Shown here one piece after another: positions 25,232 through 34,505 of a DNA stretch of 41,717 nt. The DNA is from QQUD01 sp039029915 (GTDB taxonomy: Bacteria; Chloroflexota; Anaerolineae; Promineifilales; Promineifilaceae). The translations under genes and the position numbers were made by a program. The stretch is from assembly GCA_039029915.1 (NCBI GenBank), contig JBCCFD010000009.1, forward strand, positions 1 to 41,717. Reading direction: 5' to 3'. Under the pieces are notes generated by a model. It saw only the letters and a program-made list of their open reading frames with translations. It was not told the DNA's origin and made no database searches. How positions within the stretch are numbered: position 1 is the first letter of the stretch; each line of letters starts with the position of its first letter.

Positions 25232-26974
25232 ATGAATGAATGGGTTCTTGAGCAAGAAATCGAATTTTTAGGAACGGTCTCAGAGGTGAGCTGGTCAGCT
25301 GAGGCTGGAGGATGGTTAGCATCTCCTGCCGGATTGTTTCATCAGCGAAACGGCCGTTGGCAGCTCGTACAAAAACAAGTGCCGTTTTGGCATTTGAACA
25401 GCGTTACCGTCCAAGACCAAACTGTTTTAGCGGCTGGTTTACCCAAAGGGATTTTGCGCTCAGCCGTGGGTGGACAGCGCTGGGAGATGGCTTGGGTTGA
25501 ACAAACCGAACGTCCGATAACCTGTCTGCTTCCTTCACCAAACCTGGCCAGAGATGGTGTTTGGTTAGCAGGAACACAGGGAGACGGAGTGCTGCGCTCA
25601 ACTGACAACGGGCGGCATTGGGAATTGGTCAACTGGGGGCTACGAGATTTTACGATTATTGATTTGATCGCCCCGCCAAATTGGGGTGAACGTGAGTTTG
25701 TGTTCGCTATTACGGCTGAAGGAGTCTATCAATCCCCAAACGGCGGGCGGGCGTGGCGATATATTGGTGATACTTTTGAGTCTGATCCTGTACAAGCGTG
25801 TGCCGTCAGTCGGAATTTTGCTGAAGACCACACGGTGTGGATGGGAAGTGAGAACGGGGGGCTTTGTATCTCTGTAGATAAAGGGCGTACATGGCAAACG
25901 GCCGTTTCTGCAAGTACACAGTTCCCAACAATTACGACATTATCCACGAATCAGGCGGGCGACTTAATCATTGGAGCTGGTTCGGAGGGTATTTTTTATT
26001 CAAAAGATAAAGGGCAGACATTTGTTCAAGCTAAGCATCCCACTTTGTCTGTTAATCAGCCAATTTTAAACCTTTGCTTTCAAGATGAATTTGGCTTTGC
26101 TGGTCTGCTAAATGGTGGACTGTGGCAAACGAATGATGATGGACTGACTTGGACGGCTGCGTCTGGCTTAACGGCTGGCCGATTTATGTGGTTGGCTAAG
26201 CAAAACGAGTCTACTGTAGTGGGTGGGCCGCATGTTGGAGTTTGGCAAAATAACCAGCAGTTGGGGACAGTGTCTAACGATCCTATTCTGGCTATGGGCG
26301 TTATAGAAAACGGCCGTTATCTTAGTCATCCCAACGGGGTTTCTTTTAATGGAAAGCTATTCTGGCAATCAGATGCGCCAGTTGTTCAGCTTGATTTGAT
26401 TGGGTCTAATCGTTGCATAGGGTTGACACAAGCGGGGCAGATCGCCCTTTTTAAAGGCGAGAATGGCATCTTGTTACCATCACCTCAGGGTCGACCGCTG
26501 GTTGTGGCTGGGAATAGCACCATGTTGGCTTGCGCAACGTTCCATCCAAGCCGCAAAGAAATCGTAATTTCTATTATTCGGCCCGGGGGAGAGGCAATTT
26601 CATGGCAGGCGATAGCAGATTTCCCAAGCGGAGATAGCCATATTCACCTGCTAATTTCTGATGATAACGTCATATTTGTGGGAGCGGGTAAATATGTTCG
26701 CCAAATTTCAACAGAAGACGGACAATCAAAAACTGTGGTTGTCGCCTCGCAACCGGCTCCGATTGTGAGTATGACGCATTTCGGCGGCGTAACGGCCGTT
26801 GCGTCGGTGGAATCAATTTGGGTCAATGCTGATGGGAAAGCGTGGCAGTCCGTTGCCCCATTTCCCAATGCTGAAGCCATTGCGGATATTCAACTTAGCC
26901 AATCAAATGACAAGTTATGTTTAAATGCATTAACTGGAGACGGCCGTTTATGGGCCATACAACTTGACCAATGA
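25232..26974 (+). CDS. Asp-box (BNR/sortilin-like) beta-propeller protein
   Basis: 580 residues. At least six Asp boxes of the S/T-x-D-x-G-x-x-W kind are visible: STDNGRHWE, SPNGGRAWR, SVDKGRTWQ, SKDKGQTFV, TNDDGLTW and NADGKAWQ. They mark the turns of a beta-propeller like those of sialidases, sortilins and the photosystem assembly factor HCF136. There is no signal peptide, so it should be cytosolic, and it lacks sialidase catalytic motifs. It starts 102 bp after the GroEL-like gene and its TGA overlaps the next ATG, so the three genes look like one unit. A scaffold or client-binding role alongside the chaperonin is speculation. Five ACGGCCGT sites. Confidence 0.75.
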   Translation: MNEWVLEQEIEFLGTVSEVSWSAEAGGWLASPAGLFHQRNGRWQLVQKQVPFWHLNSVTVQDQTVLAAGLPKGILRSAVGGQRWEMAWVEQTERPITCLLPSPNLARDGVWLAGTQGDGVLRSTDNGRHWELVNWGLRDFTIIDLIAPPNWGEREFVFAITAEGVYQSPNGGRAWRYIGDTFESDPVQACAVSRNFAEDHTVWMGSENGGLCISVDKGRTWQTAVSASTQFPTITTLSTNQAGDLIIGAGSEGIFYSKDKGQTFVQAKHPTLSVNQPILNLCFQDEFGFAGLLNGGLWQTNDDGLTWTAASGLTAGRFMWLAKQNESTVVGGPHVGVWQNNQQLGTVSNDPILAMGVIENGRYLSHPNGVSFNGKLFWQSDAPVVQLDLIGSNRCIGLTQAGQIALFKGENGILLPSPQGRPLVVAGNSTMLACATFHPSRKEIVISIIRPGGEAISWQAIADFPSGDSHIHLLISDDNVIFVGAGKYVRQISTEDGQSKTVVVASQPAPIVSMTHFGGVTAVASVESIWVNADGKAWQSVAPFPNAEAIADIQLSQSNDKLCLNALTGDGRLWAIQLDQ

Positions 26975-27543
26975 ACAACTCAACCACAAACCTCGATAAA
27001 AATAGCATTGCAGAGCTGATTACGCTTGAAAAGCTGATGAAGAAATACAAGCGAGAGCGCAGTCGAAAAAAGATGCAGCCACATTATGAAAGAATGATGG
27101 CCGAAGTGACAGAACTCGCTGAGCCGAAGTTGATTTCAATGCGATTTGGGGCTGAAATTGTTGCAGAGATGGCGCTTGAAAAAATGAACGACATGGTTGG
27201 TGGCTATTTTGCCCTTTGTACGTTAGGGGACGCTATTGATAAGCGATACGCTGAGCATTCTGTAGATGATTTGGCATTAGCGGCAATCTTAGACGAGATT
27301 GCCCTGGCTTGGATTGTGGCCATAACCCGCACCTTTCATCAACAGCTCCGCCAGCAGTTCGACGACCCTAATTTTAAAATAGGCCCAGCTCATCGCCCCG
27401 GGCTGGGCAGAATACCGATTGAAACGCAAGCAATAGTATTTTCTCATTTGCCAGCAGATAAAATTGGCGTAACGCTCAGTGAATTTATGGTTATGGAACC
27501 AGCCCGTTCTACCAGTCTCGTGATTCCTATCTTGAAAAAATGA
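26971..27543 (+). CDS. MetH-activation-domain-like protein
   Basis: 190 residues, starting with an ATGA overlap on the propeller gene. The part KIGPAHRPGLGRIPIETQ followed by LPADKIGVTLSEFMVMEPARSTS resembles the block S-P-G-Y-x-x-W-P-x-x-x-Q ... GV-L-T-E-S-x-M-x-P-x-K-S-x-S of the vitamin-B12-dependent methionine synthase activation family, stand-alone versions of which bind SAM and reductively reactivate corrinoid proteins. The upstream half (YFALCTLGDAIDKR, LAAILDEIALAW) also follows the family. No corrinoid protein or methyltransferase is in the window, so the partner is unknown. Charged N-terminus (KKYKRERSRKK) may bind nucleic acid or membrane. Confidence 0.5.
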   Translation: MNNSTTNLDKNSIAELITLEKLMKKYKRERSRKKMQPHYERMMAEVTELAEPKLISMRFGAEIVAEMALEKMNDMVGGYFALCTLGDAIDKRYAEHSVDDLALAAILDEIALAWIVAITRTFHQQLRQQFDDPNFKIGPAHRPGLGRIPIETQAIVFSHLPADKIGVTLSEFMVMEPARSTSLVIPILKK

Positions 27544-27588
27544 TTCAAAATCGCCAAGCGAAATGCCTGTTTCATCTCCCTTATTTTA

Positions 27589-27618
27589 GTGGCTGGCGTT
27601 TGCCAAAAAGGTAGCCAC
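27589..27618. other. Hairpin in the 238-bp gap before the MpaB-like gene
   Basis: GTGGCT/AGCCAC outer stem with inner GGC-GTTT-GCC and an 8-nt one-sided bulge. No T-run; function unclear. Confidence 0.3.
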
Positions 27619-27781
27619 AATCTCAGGTTTTATGCATTTTCGTTCTCATCATCTAATGCTGGACAGAACAGTAGCTAAAATCTCTCATCAGGTTAATCCG
27701 ATAAGCTGACTAAAGCCCTACTCCCTATCTATTCTTCAATTTTTATAATGTTCCCAATTTCCACAAACAAAGGGAGCAAGT

Positions 27782-28906
27782 ATGGCTATTGAGAGATGGA
27801 ATGATGCTTATTTGGAGTCAATGCGTTCAGTTGGCGACCCGCCAGCTGATGAAGTGATAACGGCCGTTATTCAAGCCCACGGTGTGAATCAGCTAAATCA
27901 AACAATGAAGAACCTTGTCCAAAACGACGAGTTAATTCCTGCTGACCTGCCAATCTGCGTGCAAAATTATTTGAATGAAGAGGCTATCTTGCCCTCATGG
28001 GTAGATTTTGAACGCATTAAGCGCGGTGAACAGTTCTTCCTAAAGCATTGGAGCAATGCAATCACAATTTTATTTTGCGCTTCGTTGCCCAATGCCTATT
28101 CAGCTCGAAAAGGGGCTGAGGTGCTTTACCTAACCCAGCGGCTAACCGGCCATGTTCATCGGCGAATTTTTGAAACAGCCCAATTTGTCTTAGACGTTAT
28201 GGCAGAAGGGGGGATTGGTCAAAACGGTCGTGGTGTCCGAACAGCCCAAAAGGTGCGTTTAATTCATGCAGCCACTCGTTACTACATTCTGAATAGGCCA
28301 GAGTGGCGTAATAAGTGGGACAACCGTTGGGGTGTACCCATCAATCAAGAAGATTTAGCGGGCACCTTAATGACCTTTTCGATCCAAATATTGTTAGGAT
28401 TAGAAAAATTTGGCATTGAGATGAGTGCTGAGGAAAAAGAGGATTATTTATACGCCTGGCGAGCCATCGGGTTTGTGCTGGGGGTTGATCCTGAATTGAT
28501 CCCTCAAGACGTTGCAGAAGCAACTTGGCTAGCTGAAACGATCTTTCAGCGGCAGGAGGCCCCAAGTGAAGCTGGGCAAGCATTAACCGCCGCCCTGCTC
28601 GAATTCATGCAAAATCAGCTGCCATTTCATTTCGCTAATGGACTTCCGGCTACAATTATGCGTCACTGTATCGAACCAGAAACGGCCGATGCCTTGAATG
28701 TTCCCCAATCAGATTGGACAACATTATTATTAAATGCAGAAGAGGCTTTTTTAAGCATTGTCGGACATACACTTTCCCACCACCAAAAAATTGCGCAACT
28801 TTTTGAGGCATTTAGCCAAGCTTTGATTCAATCTTTAATTGATCTTGAACGGGGTGGGAGTCGAACTAATTTTACGATTCCTAGCGGGTTGCGGGAGCGA
28901 ATATGA
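27782..28906 (+). CDS. MpaB/latex-clearing-protein-type oxygenase (DUF2236)
   Basis: 374 residues. The signature block GRGVRTAQKVRLIHAATRYY (about 149-168) followed by W...WGVPINQEDLAGTLMTFS and a W-x-x-IGFVLGVDPELIP segment is that of the DUF2236 family, which includes heme-b rubber oxygenase Lcp and fungal MpaB. In Lcp, the corresponding Arg/Thr/His residues sit at the heme. It is likely a heme-dependent oxygenase that cleaves an isoprenoid or other alkene chain; the substrate is unknown. No signal peptide. An AGGGAG site precedes the ATG. The stop overlaps the start of the 7-TM gene (ATGA). Confidence 0.75.
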   Translation: MAIERWNDAYLESMRSVGDPPADEVITAVIQAHGVNQLNQTMKNLVQNDELIPADLPICVQNYLNEEAILPSWVDFERIKRGEQFFLKHWSNAITILFCASLPNAYSARKGAEVLYLTQRLTGHVHRRIFETAQFVLDVMAEGGIGQNGRGVRTAQKVRLIHAATRYYILNRPEWRNKWDNRWGVPINQEDLAGTLMTFSIQILLGLEKFGIEMSAEEKEDYLYAWRAIGFVLGVDPELIPQDVAEATWLAETIFQRQEAPSEAGQALTAALLEFMQNQLPFHFANGLPATIMRHCIEPETADALNVPQSDWTTLLLNAEEAFLSIVGHTLSHHQKIAQLFEAFSQALIQSLIDLERGGSRTNFTIPSGLRERI

Positions 28907-29688
28907 GTCAAGATAGCCTGATTATTTTAACGTTTATTGGGGAAGCTATTTTTTGGCTGGGGGCTTATTTCATTGTTATTCGCATCGGATTTAAGGAAAA
29001 AATTCATGCAATGCCTATTGCGGCCATGTGTGGCAATATCTCATGGGAGATTATTTTAGGCATTGGACTTTTTCCGGCCTGTCCCGTTTACTGGGCAGAC
29101 TGTCCGTCAACATTTATGCAGGTTGGCACATTGGCTGCTGCAGCATTAGATGGCGTTATCTTTTTTACCATATTGCGTTACGGCCGTTCGCAGTTCCAAT
29201 TGCCGTGGTTTCGGCGTCATTATCATCTAATCGTTCTGATGGCGTTTGGGGTGGCCTTTCTATTTATCCATGGTTTCATGAAAGAGGTATTTACTAGAAA
29301 TATATTCCAAGCGACAGTGAATGGCACAATTCCACCCTTTCTTGAAGATGGCCTGCAAGGAGGTATTTACACGGGGTGGGGTTTAGCGTTGATGATGGGT
29401 TTGCTCTTTATTGCTTTGAATACAATACGACCCAAGATGCAAGGCCAATCATTTTACCTTGCATTATTCATGTTTCTTGGAAACCTATCAGCCTTCTTTT
29501 TTGATATGGCCACAATGAATCAGATACCCATTTTGCTTCTTATTCTTGTGATACCGACTCTTATTATTAATTTGCTGTATGTAGGTTTAACGTATCAGCA
29601 AACCTTTATGATCAAGGAAAACCCAATTAGTTTATTGTTGAAACAAAGTTCGATTTTTATACTGTTCAAACAGCATTTTTATCTTTAG
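28903..29688 (+). CDS. Seven-helix membrane protein, weakly like Pyr4/PaxB terpene cyclases
   Basis: 261 residues with about seven hydrophobic segments. AMCGNISWEIILG in the second helix, with a Glu after Trp, and FFFDMATM near helix six recall the N-x-x-W-E and Asp residues of fungal integral-membrane terpene cyclases (Pyr4/PaxB type), but resemblance is by eye and weak. It overlaps the MpaB-like gene by ATGA and is certainly co-transcribed with it. The last 57 bp overlap the 3' end of the opposite-strand cyclase gene. An alternative reading is an uncharacterised seven-helix family. Confidence 0.6.
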   Translation: MSQDSLIILTFIGEAIFWLGAYFIVIRIGFKEKIHAMPIAAMCGNISWEIILGIGLFPACPVYWADCPSTFMQVGTLAAAALDGVIFFTILRYGRSQFQLPWFRRHYHLIVLMAFGVAFLFIHGFMKEVFTRNIFQATVNGTIPPFLEDGLQGGIYTGWGLALMMGLLFIALNTIRPKMQGQSFYLALFMFLGNLSAFFFDMATMNQIPILLLILVIPTLIINLLYVGLTYQQTFMIKENPISLLLKQSSIFILFKQHFYL

Positions 29689-32600
29689 AAAGGCAGGCTT
29701 GCCAATGGGAAATGTACTGGTGTATTGTTTAAAATTCTTAAGCAATTGGTCCATTTCTCTTGGCTCAATGAGAGATTTTTGCACGCATTTTAAGTTTGCT
29801 AGAGAAAGCATCGTATAGCCTGGTAATGTATAAAAACTGCTTTGGAAAGCCCCAGAGGCAAGCCGTTTTGCTTCCATAACGTAGTGTACGCCTTTGTTGT
29901 ATTCCTCTTTTTCAAGGTGATAATGTGCTAAAAGGCTAATTGTGTTGAATACAAGCTGTTGATCAATCAATCGGCTATTTTTTGATAGGATTACTTCTTC
30001 AAGATCATTAAGATAGTATTGAGACGTGCCGGGGCCATTCATTTGGTGGCGACAATAAGCAAGTGCAAAATATCCGTGACCTAAAAATCGTTGATCATTT
30101 TCTTGAGTGGCTAATTCTATTAGTTTTTCCCCTGCTTTGATTGATTGTTGGAATTTTTCCTGCAGATAGAGGGAGATTGTCAAAAGCTGTTGACCATCCA
30201 GTAGACGTCGCTGGTCACCAGATTGCTGATTTAAATGAATGAGGTGCTGAATGTTAAAATCAGCATTTTTCCATTTCCCCTGTCCTAAATCAAAAGTTGT
30301 TTTGACCAACAGTGAAAATGAAAGCGCATCTTGACTTTTGATTCTCCGAGCAATTCTTAAACTGCGCAGATAGTAACTTCTCGCCAGCCTTTTCATGCGT
30401 AAAAAACTGAAAAAACTGCCAACAATAGCTAATGTTTCAGCAAGTTCTGGGCAATCCCCTACTTTTTCGGCCAGTTGTAAAGCGTTTAAAGTGCTTAATG
30501 TTGATAGCAATGGCTCATCAGAATGATAATAAATTTCTATGAGACGAAGCAATGCCTGGCTCCCTAATTGAAATTTTTGCCGCTCTTCTGGTGAATATTG
30601 GGGTTTAAATAAGGAGAATTTAGGCTGGACAAACAACCGGACAATGCCCGCTAATAGTTTTGAAATTTGTTTGAATTTTGATTTGTTGGCGTAAGTGTTA
30701 ATGTGAAGTTGATTTAAGCCATCCTCAAGATGTAAACGGCCGTCTTGATAATTTGTCTTAAATACATAGGCTCGTCCAATGAGAATAAACATTTTTGCAC
30801 GATCGATGTTTGATATATGAATTTCCTCACCGGTCGTGATCGCTATGGCTCGGCTAAAAATGCGGATAACCTCTTTATGAGCAAATTGACGCCAAGCATT
30901 TTCCCCCGCCAGTTTTAAATAATGGATGCCTTTGTCAATTTCTTCAGCTTTTTCCCAGTGGAAAGCTAACGTTTCATAAAATTTGTGCGTTGAGTTGGCA
31001 ACATATTGTTCAAACCATTGTGCAACAGCTTTATGAAGCTGTCTGCGCTGTGTAAAAGTGAGAACGCTATAAATTGCCTCCTGAATTAAATGATGCTTAA
31101 ACTCAAATGTGCCGCTTTCTTTTTTTGAGGGCACAATAAAATTTAAGTTTTGAAGATTGTCAACAAAAAAGGGCAAGTTGTTCGCCGGTTCAAACTGAGA
31201 AAAAATGTCTTCCAGTAATTTATACTTAAAGCGAAACCCTATCACGCTAGCAATTTTAAGAATGAGTACCTGTGAGGCTGGCAAATGCTCTAACCGGCTG
31301 ATAATGATCCCTTGGATGGATTCTGGGAATTGGGATTGGATTTGAGAGATGGTCTTTGTAATAAAACAACGGCCGTTTCTGACCGTTAGATACTTACTTT
31401 CCTGGAGAGTATAAGCCATTTCAATACAAAAAAATGGATTGCCTTGACCTAACTTATGAATAAATTCGACAATTGAGCCAGGAACGGCCGTTGCATTTAA
31501 ACAATGACACAACAAGGCTTCTGACTCTTTCCAAGAAAACGCATGGAGTTGAATCAGCTCTAAAAAAGGGAATTGGTTTAAGAAACCTAGCTCGTCTGAA
31601 AAATTTATCCCTTTTTTTATTGGCCGAGAAACAATAATAATGAAAAACTTAGGGCAGGTTGTCAATAGTTTATGGATAAGTCGCCAAGACGCCGAATCGA
31701 TCCAGTGAGCATCTTCAAAAACCAAAACACCATCATTGGTTTCTAAAAAGTGCCGCCATAGCTGGGTCAGAATCATTTCAAAATGATGCGCTCTTGCCTC
31801 GCTGGACAGGGTTTTTGTGATGGGCGTTTCTGGTAATTTTAATTGACAAATCGGATTAAAAATTGGCGCATACTCTTTGCTACCAGTAACTGAAAGGAGT
31901 TTTGAGGCAATTTTCTCTTCAATAATCGATTGGGAATCGTTTGGTTCGACATTAAAAAGGTGCAAAATAATATCAACCCAAGCGTAATATGGCGTGTCTT
32001 GATTAATGAGATTGCCGTGACCCAATAAACATATCAAGCCAGTATCTGATATTGTATTGTGGAATTTAGTGAGTAATGTGGTTTTTCCTGAGCCAGCTTG
32101 CCCCTCGATGTAAACAAGCCTTTTTTGACCTTCCAAGTATTCTCCTAAACTTTTTTTCAAAACGACTAGTTCTTGCTTTCTCCCAATAAATGTTTTGGCT
32201 GACCGTTTGTAGCTTTTGTCGATTTCAGGAGGGGCATCTTCCAGTGTATGAACCGCAAAAATTGGGATAGGCTTATCAAACCCTTTTAGCTGTATGGTAT
32301 CGATTTGGATAAAATGAAATTGGGATTTTGCCCGATTGCTAATTCGGGCTGAAACTAAAATTTCACCTGGTTTGGCATACTGCATCAATCGAGCGGCTAA
32401 ATTAGTTTCTTGCCCTTGAACGCTAAATGTATTTCGTTGATGACTACCATAAGTGCCAGCATATAAGACACCCGTGCTAATTCCGATTTTGACCGTTTGT
32501 ATATAGCTCATCGGTGCTGGGGTTTTATGTATTTGAAGCGCAGCCGAAATGGCGTTCATTGTGTCATCTTGTGTAAAGCCAGATTCAAAGATGGCGTAAC

Positions 32601-33546
32601 AATAGCTCCCCTTGTCGCCGATACTTAACTGTACCAAAATGCCGCCTACTTGGTAGATTACTCGTTGAATCCACTGAATATATTTATTGAGCTTTAGTTT
32701 AGCTAAGTGGTCTGTTTCAAAATCTACACCTGTGAAACTGATAAACAAGGCTACTGTTGGACGTAGCTCTGCTATAAAAGCGCTGTTTTTATCGCTTAGT
32801 TTTTGATAAATGGTGTGCTGTAACCATTTTTGGGCGATTTGTTCCTCAATGATGGATTGAAATTCCCATGGATTGGTTTCAATGGTTGGGTTTTGGTTTG
32901 ATATAACCGCATATTCTTCGTCAGCTGGGCCAAGCCGCCACTCCTTAATATTTAAATCGTAGGATACGGCCGTTAATACCTCACGCCCAACAATGATTTC
33001 TTCTTGTTCAATTAACTGTTCAGCAATTCCTAATCGGTCAACTAGCTGACCAGCAATGACTTCAAAATATTGAATATTTGGGTCTCCAACAAGTAAACGA
33101 TTTACAGTGCCAGCGGTAATAGAAATTTTGATATTAAAGCGAATTGATGAGTTTGAATCGTCAACGTGACGCTCTGCATTCATGATCGCTGACTGCATTT
33201 TGAGGGCACACGAAACAGCCCGTTCGGCTCCTGAAAAGCTATAATCTTTTTGCAGGCCAAACTGATCGTCGAACCAACATGTTAGGGAATCACCAGCGTA
33301 GATGATGACGCTGCCTTGATAGGCGTGGACCCAAGTTATGAGCATGCTGTACAGCTGGTTCAGTTGGTGAGTCATGACCTCAGAACCTCGTTTTGAACCA
33401 AGGGTGTGGGCCAGCGTGTTGGTGATGGTTGAGTAACCTGAAATATCTACAAACAGGGCGGCACCCGCCGTTTGCTCAGGCATATCAATCTGATTCAGGA
33501 TGGAGTATCGTCTATCGTGGGGCAGGAATGTGTTTAAGATCTCCAT
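29632..33546 (-). CDS. Double class III cyclase / AAA ATPase / TPR protein (soluble-adenylyl-cyclase-like)
   Basis: 1304 residues. Cyclase domain 1 (about 25-190): ALFVDISGYS gives metal Asp34, and YAGDSL gives Asp86. Cyclase domain 2 (about 260-430): LFISFTG has Ser where the first metal Asp should be, so it is probably the non-metal partner, as in mammalian sAC. Next come FIGRKQELVVL, Walker A GQAGSGKTT (about 480) and Walker B VLVFEDAHW of an AAA_16-like STAND ATPase, then a winged-helix region and many TPR-like helices to the C-terminus. There is no membrane segment. Probable cyclic-nucleotide signalling hub sensing bicarbonate, ATP or protein ligands. Its end overlaps the 7-TM gene tail by 57 bp. 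Confidence 0.88.
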   Translation of the reverse strand: MEILNTFLPHDRRYSILNQIDMPEQTAGAALFVDISGYSTITNTLAHTLGSKRGSEVMTHQLNQLYSMLITWVHAYQGSVIIYAGDSLTCWFDDQFGLQKDYSFSGAERAVSCALKMQSAIMNAERHVDDSNSSIRFNIKISITAGTVNRLLVGDPNIQYFEVIAGQLVDRLGIAEQLIEQEEIIVGREVLTAVSYDLNIKEWRLGPADEEYAVISNQNPTIETNPWEFQSIIEEQIAQKWLQHTIYQKLSDKNSAFIAELRPTVALFISFTGVDFETDHLAKLKLNKYIQWIQRVIYQVGGILVQLSIGDKGSYCYAIFESGFTQDDTMNAISAALQIHKTPAPMSYIQTVKIGISTGVLYAGTYGSHQRNTFSVQGQETNLAARLMQYAKPGEILVSARISNRAKSQFHFIQIDTIQLKGFDKPIPIFAVHTLEDAPPEIDKSYKRSAKTFIGRKQELVVLKKSLGEYLEGQKRLVYIEGQAGSGKTTLLTKFHNTISDTGLICLLGHGNLINQDTPYYAWVDIILHLFNVEPNDSQSIIEEKIASKLLSVTGSKEYAPIFNPICQLKLPETPITKTLSSEARAHHFEMILTQLWRHFLETNDGVLVFEDAHWIDSASWRLIHKLLTTCPKFFIIIVSRPIKKGINFSDELGFLNQFPFLELIQLHAFSWKESEALLCHCLNATAVPGSIVEFIHKLGQGNPFFCIEMAYTLQESKYLTVRNGRCFITKTISQIQSQFPESIQGIIISRLEHLPASQVLILKIASVIGFRFKYKLLEDIFSQFEPANNLPFFVDNLQNLNFIVPSKKESGTFEFKHHLIQEAIYSVLTFTQRRQLHKAVAQWFEQYVANSTHKFYETLAFHWEKAEEIDKGIHYLKLAGENAWRQFAHKEVIRIFSRAIAITTGEEIHISNIDRAKMFILIGRAYVFKTNYQDGRLHLEDGLNQLHINTYANKSKFKQISKLLAGIVRLFVQPKFSLFKPQYSPEERQKFQLGSQALLRLIEIYYHSDEPLLSTLSTLNALQLAEKVGDCPELAETLAIVGSFFSFLRMKRLARSYYLRSLRIARRIKSQDALSFSLLVKTTFDLGQGKWKNADFNIQHLIHLNQQSGDQRRLLDGQQLLTISLYLQEKFQQSIKAGEKLIELATQENDQRFLGHGYFALAYCRHQMNGPGTSQYYLNDLEEVILSKNSRLIDQQLVFNTISLLAHYHLEKEEYNKGVHYVMEAKRLASGAFQSSFYTLPGYTMLSLANLKCVQKSLIEPREMDQLLKNFKQYTSTFPIGKPAFLKIKMLFEQYKNRTLFQQ

Positions 33547-33616
33547 AGTACCCTTATTTTACGCTGGATGATCAGAGTTTATTTAAGGATCGACTAGGAG
33601 ATTTGGCCTATATTAG

Positions 33617-34303
33617 CTAGATTTTCTCGTTAGATTTTAGCCATTTGAGTGCTTCTCGTTTGCTCAGGGGGTGCAGTGGCGTGGATTGGACGAATTGAAT
33701 TACGGCCGTTTCATCAACCCGTGAATAAGTTCGTAACGCCCAACCGATGGCTTTGTTGATAAAAAACTCTTTTGAGCCTAAATTTTCCCGAATAATGGCA
33801 AACAAAAGATCACCATCCGTTTCTTGTCGATAAAGCAGTTGAAACAGGATAGAAGCGCGTCTAAGCCAGAAGTTTTCAGATCGGCGCCAGTGGGTAAGGT
33901 GCGTTTCTTTGGTTTCAGGGAACTGCTTAAAAAAGTAGGCCGCATCGTGGCTTGAGAGAAAATCAATCGTGTCCCACCAAGATTTTGTAACAATTAGTTT
34001 CTCAATCAAATCAATGGTTGCTGGCGGAAGTTTTTTGCGCCTTTTTTCTAGGAACCACATGGCGGCGTGTTGACATTCACGCTGGGGCTGGCTCCATAAA
34101 TCAAGTGCGATGGCTTCGATTTGCTCGACAGGTGGCAGGCCATGACCTGCTGTAAACGCTTTTAACAACTCTTTTCGCAAAGGCGATTTGATGCCAAAAT
34201 GAGCAAATTGATTGCGCATATATTGAGTCATCGATTTGGCATCATCTGGATTTTGATTGTCATCAAAAAGTGCCAAGAGTGGTTCATTGTAAGGATGAGT
34301 CAT
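33617..34303 (-). CDS. AlkD-like DNA alkylation repair protein (HEAT repeats)
   Basis: 228 residues made of HEAT-like helical pairs. YMRNQFAHFGIKSPLRKEL, DLWSQPQRECQHAAMWFL, VTKSWWDTIDFLSSH and NFWLRRASILFQL with SKEFFINKAIGWALR are the AlkD/YhaZ family blocks; the WWDTID Trp/Asp are catalytic-site residues in AlkD. It removes alkylated bases such as N3- and N7-alkyl purines. It overlaps the DUF2277 gene by ATGA, an arrangement suggesting co-expression. Confidence 0.92.
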   Translation of the reverse strand: MTHPYNEPLLALFDDNQNPDDAKSMTQYMRNQFAHFGIKSPLRKELLKAFTAGHGLPPVEQIEAIALDLWSQPQRECQHAAMWFLEKRRKKLPPATIDLIEKLIVTKSWWDTIDFLSSHDAAYFFKQFPETKETHLTHWRRSENFWLRRASILFQLLYRQETDGDLLFAIIRENLGSKEFFINKAIGWALRTYSRVDETAVIQFVQSTPLHPLSKREALKWLKSNEKI

Positions 34304-34497
34304 TTATTGAGGTTTTCAAATAGCTGGCGAGAGATGGTGGCAATGTCAGAAACGGCCGTATTAAAAGCTGCTTCGTTCTTTTTAGATGGCTTGCGATACC
34401 CACTAATTTTACGGACAAACTGCAGTGCTGCTTCCTCTAGCTCTAGCTCAGTTGGTGGGCGATCGGTATTGCGCAAATTTTTGATGTTTCGGCACAT
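34300..34497 (-). CDS. DUF2277 family small protein
   Basis: 65 residues beginning MCRNIKNLRN and continuing PPTELELEEAALQFVRKISGY, the signature of DUF2277, a short family found across many phyla and often next to DNA repair or metabolic genes. It is helical, with no membrane segment. Function is unknown. It overlaps the AlkD-like gene by 4 bp and starts 8 bp after the ACT gene stop, so the three are likely one transcript. Confidence 0.85.
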   Translation of the reverse strand: MCRNIKNLRNTDRPPTELELEEAALQFVRKISGYRKPSKKNEAAFNTAVSDIATISRQLFENLNK

Positions 34498-34505
34498 GTT
34501 TCCCC

